Positions 5,334 through 7,461 of a stretch of 7,461 nt of DNA are shown here, piece after piece. Each line of letters starts with the position of its first letter. Position 1 is the stretch's first letter. Origin of the DNA: an uncultured Eubacteriales bacterium (GTDB taxonomy: Bacteria > Bacillota > Clostridia > Peptostreptococcales > Anaerovoracaceae); NCBI GenBank assembly GCA_900553025.1, contig USBT01000046.1, positions 1 through 7,461 of the forward strand. The letters run 5' to 3'. The notes below the pieces were generated by a model. The model did not search any database and was not told the origin of the DNA. It worked only from the letters and a program-made list of their open reading frames with translations. The translations under genes were made by a program, and so were the position numbers.

Positions 5334-7406
5334 TTATTCTTTATATTTGCACTCATTGTTTGAGCACGAAAGCGTGCTATTCTTAAGCTTGTGGTGCAAC
5401 AAAAGAGAGCCACAAAGCGGACACTTTTTATTTGTTGGCTTGTACCAGAAAACCTGATCACACTCAGGATACTCAGAACAACCATAGAAAAGTTTCCCTC
5501 TTCTACTCTTTCTTGCAACAATGTCACCTATGCCACATTTAGGACATTTTACATCTATTTTTTTAACTATCGCCTTTGTATTTTTACATTCTGGATATCC
5601 TGTACATGCTAGGAATTCTCCAAATCTACCGTTCTTTATGGCCATTGGTTTCCCGCATTTTTCACAAATCTCATCCGTCAATATAACCTTTTGTTCTATT
5701 TTTTCAATCTCCTTATTGGCTACTTCAAGTTCCTTCTCAAAGCCCTTATAGAAATTCTTAATAACATCCTTCCATTTTACAGATCCTATTTCAACATCAT
5801 CAAGCTGATCCTCCATGTTTGCAGTGAAATCTACATCAAGAATATCCTTGAAATATTCTTTTAATAAATCTGTAACTGTAATTCCAAGTTCAGTAGGAAT
5901 CAATGTTTTCTTTGACCTTCTAACATACTTTCGATCTGTTAGAGTTGCTACAATCGGAGCATAGGTACTTGGTCTACCTATATCCTTATCTTCCAGTTCC
6001 TTAATTAAACCAGCTTCTGTGAATCTATTAGGTGGTTGTGTGTAGTTTTGCTCACCTTCGATCGATTTTGGAATTAATTTTTCTTCTTCCTGAAGTTCAG
6101 GCAGGAGCATATCCTTCTTTTCATCACCAGTTTGATAAATTTTCCTAAATCCATCGAATACAATTCTTGAACCTGTCCCACGGAATAAATAATCTCCTGA
6201 TTTAATATCTGCACCCATAGAATCAGAAACTGAAGCTGCCATTTGACTGGCAATAAATCTTCTCCAAATCAGATTATATAATTTAAACTGATCTGACGAT
6301 AGTGATGATTCAACATCTGATGGAACGAGTCTAATATCCGTTGGCCTTATAGCCTCATGAGCGTCTTGAATGTCTTTCTTCTTATTTGAGTAAACGTTAG
6401 AATTATAATACTCTTTACCCATAGTATTGATAATAAGTGTTTTGGCATTTGCACGAGCCTCTGATGAAACCCTAACAGAGTCAGTCCTTATATATGTTAC
6501 GAGCCCCATAGTTCCATGCCCCTTCACGTTAATACCCTCATATAACTGCTGAGCAATCATCATTGTCTTTCTTGGATTAAATCCCAATTTAGCAGATGCG
6601 TCTTGCTGCAAACTACTTGTAGTAAATGGAGCATAAGGTTTTTGCGACCTTTTCTTCTTATCAAGTTTCGCAACAATGAATTCAGAATTACTTAAATCTT
6701 TTAAGATTTTATCATTTTCCTCCTTATTTGCGATTGTAAGCTTCTTACCGTTTTTTTTGATGAGTTTTGCAGTAAAATCTTTGTCTTTTGTGAACACTGC
6801 GTTTACAGTCCAGTATTCCTGTGGTATAAAATTATTGATTTCTTCTTCTCTATCACACAATATTTTAAGAGCAACCGATTGTACCCTGCCAGCACTCAAA
6901 CCTTTCTGGACCTTTTTCCATAATAATGGAGATATCTGATAACCTACAAGCCTATCTAGTACTCTCCTCGCCTGTTGCGCATCTACAAGTCCCTGATCTA
7001 TTCCCCTAGGTTTAGATATAGCGTCTTTGATTTTATCCTTTGTTATTTCATTAAATTCAATCCTCTTGACCTCTTCAGGTGGGATTCCCAAAATATATGC
7101 AAGATGCCAAGATATAGCTTCTCCTTCGCGATCAGGGTCAGTTGCAAGAAAAATATGAGAAGCATTTTTGCTCTCTTTCTTCAGTTCTTTAATTATATCG
7201 CCTTTTCCTCTGATGTTAATATATTGAGGTTCGAAGTCCTCCTCAATGTTTGCACCTAGCTTGCTCTTGGGTAAATCTCTGACATGTCCTACCGAAGCGA
7301 CTACTTTGTAGGTTGATCCCAGATATTTACCTATAGTCTTTGCCTTAGATGGCGACTCAACAATAACCAGTTTTTTCTTTTTTGCTGTTTTTTTAGTTGC
7401 GGCCAT
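5334..7406 (-). CDS. topA: DNA topoisomerase I (type IA)
   Basis: TopA relaxes negative supercoils by cutting one DNA strand through a 5'-phosphotyrosine bond and passing the other strand; it balances gyrase. The 690-residue length is nearly identical to Bacillus TopA. A lysine-rich N-terminus (MAATKKTAKKKK) leads into the TOPRIM domain, with VIVESPSKAKT at 14-24 (metal-binding Glu17) and the DPDREGE motif at 90-96. LSAGRVQSVAL is at 170-180. The catalytic tyrosine is Tyr305 in TYIRTDS. EAIRPTD is at 351-357 and DIGRPSTYA at 475-483. Three C-terminal Cys4 zinc ribbons follow: Cys581/584/601/607, Cys621/624/643/649 and Cys662/665/681/686, the last ending four residues before the stop. The start has AGGGGGA 4 nt upstream. 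It is the first gene of the tight cluster with hslVU, a common neighbour in Bacillota. Confidence 0.98.
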   Translation of the reverse strand: MAATKKTAKKKKLVIVESPSKAKTIGKYLGSTYKVVASVGHVRDLPKSKLGANIEEDFEPQYINIRGKGDIIKELKKESKNASHIFLATDPDREGEAISWHLAYILGIPPEEVKRIEFNEITKDKIKDAISKPRGIDQGLVDAQQARRVLDRLVGYQISPLLWKKVQKGLSAGRVQSVALKILCDREEEINNFIPQEYWTVNAVFTKDKDFTAKLIKKNGKKLTIANKEENDKILKDLSNSEFIVAKLDKKKRSQKPYAPFTTSSLQQDASAKLGFNPRKTMMIAQQLYEGINVKGHGTMGLVTYIRTDSVRVSSEARANAKTLIINTMGKEYYNSNVYSNKKKDIQDAHEAIRPTDIRLVPSDVESSLSSDQFKLYNLIWRRFIASQMAASVSDSMGADIKSGDYLFRGTGSRIVFDGFRKIYQTGDEKKDMLLPELQEEEKLIPKSIEGEQNYTQPPNRFTEAGLIKELEDKDIGRPSTYAPIVATLTDRKYVRRSKKTLIPTELGITVTDLLKEYFKDILDVDFTANMEDQLDDVEIGSVKWKDVIKNFYKGFEKELEVANKEIEKIEQKVILTDEICEKCGKPMAIKNGRFGEFLACTGYPECKNTKAIVKKIDVKCPKCGIGDIVARKSRRGKLFYGCSEYPECDQVFWYKPTNKKCPLCGSLLLHHKLKNSTLSCSNNECKYKE

Positions 7407-7410
7407 TAAA

Positions 7411-7440
7411 TCCCCCTATATATGTACATTAACCATTATA
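7411..7440 (-). promoter_or_regulatory. topA upstream region: possible -10 box and ribosome site
   Basis: On the minus strand a perfect TATAAT lies at 7440-7435, with AGGGGGA (7417-7411) just before the topA ATG. A -35 box at normal spacing would fall at or beyond the window edge, so the promoter cannot be confirmed. No CIRCE or CtsR-type heat-shock operator is visible in the 55 nt available. Confidence 0.4.
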
Positions 7441-7461
7441 TATAGATTATGCACTATTTTT

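Noticed and set aside
5321..5527. A 68-codon open frame on the minus strand near the end of topA
   Set aside because: It overlaps the zinc-ribbon coding region of topA in another frame, and the topA frame there has unmistakable Cys4 motifs, so this is a shadow.

Overview
The window reads as an ordinary chromosomal segment from a low-GC Gram-positive bacterium (Bacillota, most likely a clostridial anaerobe). The evidence is AT-rich DNA, G-rich Shine-Dalgarno sites, a TopA of Bacillus/Clostridium size with three Cys4 zinc ribbons, an HslV with a short propeptide like Bacillota CodW, and a YitT-family membrane protein. I cannot name the species. Every recognisable gene lies on the minus strand, so the reading order runs from high to low coordinates. 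I see no mobile element, CRISPR array, tRNA, rRNA or phage gene.

Layout in transcription order. (1) topA, DNA topoisomerase I, starts 55 nt inside the right edge behind a G-rich ribosome site and a possible -10 box. (2) hslV and hslU, the two subunits of the HslVU (ClpQY/CodWX) ATP-dependent protease, follow at gaps of 30 and 15 nt. (3) hflX, a ribosome-binding/splitting GTPase, starts 2 nt after hslU. (4) A YigZ/IMPACT-family gene overlaps the end of hflX by 14 nt. These five genes are packed like a single operon combining DNA topology, protein turnover and probably ribosome rescue. (5) After a gap of about 150 nt comes a YitT-family membrane protein gene. (6) After a further 92 nt gap, which carries a good sigma-A promoter, comes the 5' end of pyrH (UMP kinase), cut by the left edge of the window.

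The most interesting part is the 151-nt leader between the yigZ-like gene and the YitT-family gene. A GC-rich island of about 47 nt sits in very AT-rich sequence. It can fold into nested inverted repeats, and one arm (AGTCCT in the mRNA sense) is a perfect complement of the YitT gene's own Shine-Dalgarno region (AGGACT). Folding of the island and masking of the ribosome site would be mutually exclusive, which is the logic of a translational riboswitch or another leader-RNA switch. I do not recognise the class. The rest is well-known housekeeping machinery, with a few points of gene order, start choice and sequence variation noted below.
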